64,000 nt of DNA, from NCBI GenBank assembly GCA_033297075.1, contig MU858049.1:124001-188000 (forward strand), read 5' to 3'. The notes beneath the pieces are model-generated. The model made no database searches and was not told where the DNA came from. It saw only the letters and a program-made list of their open reading frames with translations. This DNA comes from Rhypophila decipiens. Its lineage: Eukaryota; Ascomycota; Sordariomycetes; Sordariales; Naviculisporaceae. Every line of letters begins with the position of its first letter. Position 1 is the stretch's first letter. Below, piece after piece: positions 62,525-64,000 of this stretch. The position numbers and the translations under genes are program-made.

Positions 62525-64000
62525 ATGCCTTCACCGCTCTCGCCAATAGAGCCTAACAAGTCAACACCACAGCGATCCATGACCTCCATGACCTCCACCC
62601 TCTCCCCCAATAGCGACAGTGACGACGGCTGCAACAACGACAACAGCTCTCCATTCATGTCTGACGCTTCACCACCAACCGCCCACTCGCTGCCTCGAGC
62701 GCGGCCCATATCTCGCATCATTTCGGGCGGCGAGCTCTCCCCTCTCAAGATTGTCCAGCAGCAGCAACAGACTCACAATGGGGACAAGCAACAACCGCCA
62801 CCCGCGGCGACGGCCGCGAGTGATGACACACCATCGCCCGCTAAATCGATGCCACCACCTCCTCTGCCGAACAGTCCCAGGAAGATGGCCGGTGCTCCGA
62901 TCAAACGGTTTCCGATAAAGGTCAACTCGGCACCAGCCGCAACAAACGGGAGTGCAACAAGTCCTCCTGCCAGTGGGAATACTGCAAACGAGTCCCCCCG
63001 CCGCATCAATCTCCACGACGCAATCCAAGAGAACCCCGGACTCAAGCATGCAATTGAGATCTTTGAAGACGACGAAAGCATGCTCGAGATCGAATCTAGT
63101 GAACATGGCAAGACGGGCGGCAACAATGCGAACCAGACATTACAAGCTTCCATGGACGCGGCCGCATTACACCAGGGGCAGATGGATCACGACGAGAGTC
63201 GCCTCGCCGGCGATGACGAGCCTTCAGCGGCCGACGATACAATGATTAGCACGTTTAGCAACTTCTCTGCCGATATGACCATGTTAGCACGAATGCGAAG
63301 CAACTCTCCGACCAAATTCTCGGTGCTCGGCGGCTCAACGCCCCGCACCGGGCGACCGGACACATCTCACTCACGCACCACGCCAGGTAACGGATCTGAC
63401 CGCTCGGCGGCGCAGTACGACTCAGCCGGCAGCAACAGCACCGTAAACCTACTCGACTTCACCGAACAGCTCCGCTTCGGGGCTTACTCGCAACAGACAC
63501 CCTCGCGGAACCGACAGCTCTCTCCAGCTCGGACAGGACAAACGGTTGGAGCGACGCCACAAAGATCAGGCATATCCAGCCTGCTCGATTTCGACATCCC
63601 ACCCATGCCCACACCGCGAAGCATCCCGACCATCACCCCGCGCGAACTCGAGTCCCTAAAATCCAACTTTTTGTCCGAGATCTCCAGCCTAAAGGCCTCG
63701 CTTAGCGGCAAGGAGGCCGAGGTCCTGTCCCTTAAGACGGCAGTTAGCGACGCCGAGAAGCGGGTAGGCGAGTGCATGGAACACCTGAGAGATCTGCGGG
63801 GTACACACGACACCATCGTGAACGAGAGGGACTCCTGGGAGAAGCGCGGCCGGGAGATGGAGTCTGTTCTTCGTAAGGTGAAGGAGGAGATCGTCCTTGG
63901 CCAGCGCGAGCGCGAGGAGCTCGAGTTTAAGCTGCAGGAGTCGGAGCAGCGGCGCGAGGCGGCCGAGATGATGGCCCAGGATGCCGAGAGCAAGATGGCG
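62525..64000 (+). CDS. Large Ser/Pro-rich coiled-coil protein, 3' partial
   Basis: The frame is open from an ATG at 62525 (MPSPLSPIEPNKSTPQ) to the right edge, 492 codons without an intron. The first ~370 residues are low-complexity and Ser/Pro/Thr-rich, with short conserved-looking islands: RRINLHDAIQENPGLKHAIE, DDTMISTFSNFSADMTMLAR and NLLDFTEQLRF. From PTPRSIPTITPRELESLKSN onward (about 360-492) the sequence becomes strongly heptad-like and charged, typical of a long coiled coil that continues past the window. I do not recognise a named family. The architecture suggests a cytoskeletal, spindle-pole or kinetochore-type scaffold, but this is inference. Dense S/T-P sites would allow cell-cycle kinase control. 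Confidence 0.75.
   Translation, partial: MPSPLSPIEPNKSTPQRSMTSMTSTLSPNSDSDDGCNNDNSSPFMSDASPPTAHSLPRARPISRIISGGELSPLKIVQQQQQTHNGDKQQPPPAATAASDDTPSPAKSMPPPPLPNSPRKMAGAPIKRFPIKVNSAPAATNGSATSPPASGNTANESPRRINLHDAIQENPGLKHAIEIFEDDESMLEIESSEHGKTGGNNANQTLQASMDAAALHQGQMDHDESRLAGDDEPSAADDTMISTFSNFSADMTMLARMRSNSPTKFSVLGGSTPRTGRPDTSHSRTTPGNGSDRSAAQYDSAGSNSTVNLLDFTEQLRFGAYSQQTPSRNRQLSPARTGQTVGATPQRSGISSLLDFDIPPMPTPRSIPTITPRELESLKSNFLSEISSLKASLSGKEAEVLSLKTAVSDAEKRVGECMEHLRDLRGTHDTIVNERDSWEKRGREMESVLRKVKEEIVLGQREREELEFKLQESEQRREAAEMMAQDAESKMA

Overview
The window looks like nuclear DNA of a filamentous ascomycete, most likely a sordariomycete and probably Sordariales. Short introns of 50-190 bp with GTAAGT/GTATGT-like donors and CTAAC/CTGAC branch sites interrupt most genes. 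A StuA/ASM-1-type APSES regulator, a ccg-6-like GPI cell-wall protein and a NACHT-ankyrin NLR-like protein are also typical of this group. Genus is inferred only; no ribosomal or mitochondrial marker is present, and I saw no convincing tRNA, rRNA or CRISPR.

Left part (1-28.1 kb) is gene-bearing. It holds the 3' part of a Pom1-type DYRK kinase (+, cut by the left edge), a Cdt1 replication-licensing protein (-) with G1/S-type boxes upstream, and a NACHT-ankyrin protein (+). Then come a five-exon short-chain acyl-CoA synthetase (-) with a GC-AG intron, a 39-nt micro-exon and a C-terminal AKL, and a ccg-6-like GPI protein (-). A quinone-oxidoreductase-like MDR protein (+), a dienelactone hydrolase (-) and a Yih1/IMPACT protein (-) follow. 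The spaces at 15.1-18.4 and 19.1-23.4 kb hold no gene I can support; the second contains a 221-bp TA-flanked inverted-repeat element.

The middle (28.1-56.4 kb) is gene-poor. Its only clear gene is a single-BRCT protein (-, 34.15-35.30 kb). From about 35.3 to 56.1 kb there is a near-desert with a second MITE-like element (259 bp, TA-flanked), microsatellites, and clusters of the 9-mers TACGGAGTA and GTACAGTAC. Two long reading frames without recognisable domains lie in it.

Right part: the APSES regulator StuA/ASM-1 (+, 56.5-58.45 kb) has a long pyrimidine-rich leader and an in-frame open extension upstream of its first ATG. A further 4-kb gene-free space follows, then the 5' part of a large Ser/Pro-rich coiled-coil protein (+, from 62,525, cut by the right edge).

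I see no biosynthetic cluster or multi-gene defence operon. The genes are mostly housekeeping or regulatory, and the NACHT-ankyrin gene is the clearest accessory locus. Exon boundaries were derived by hand from splice motifs, reading phase and expected family sequence, and have not been checked against RNA data.
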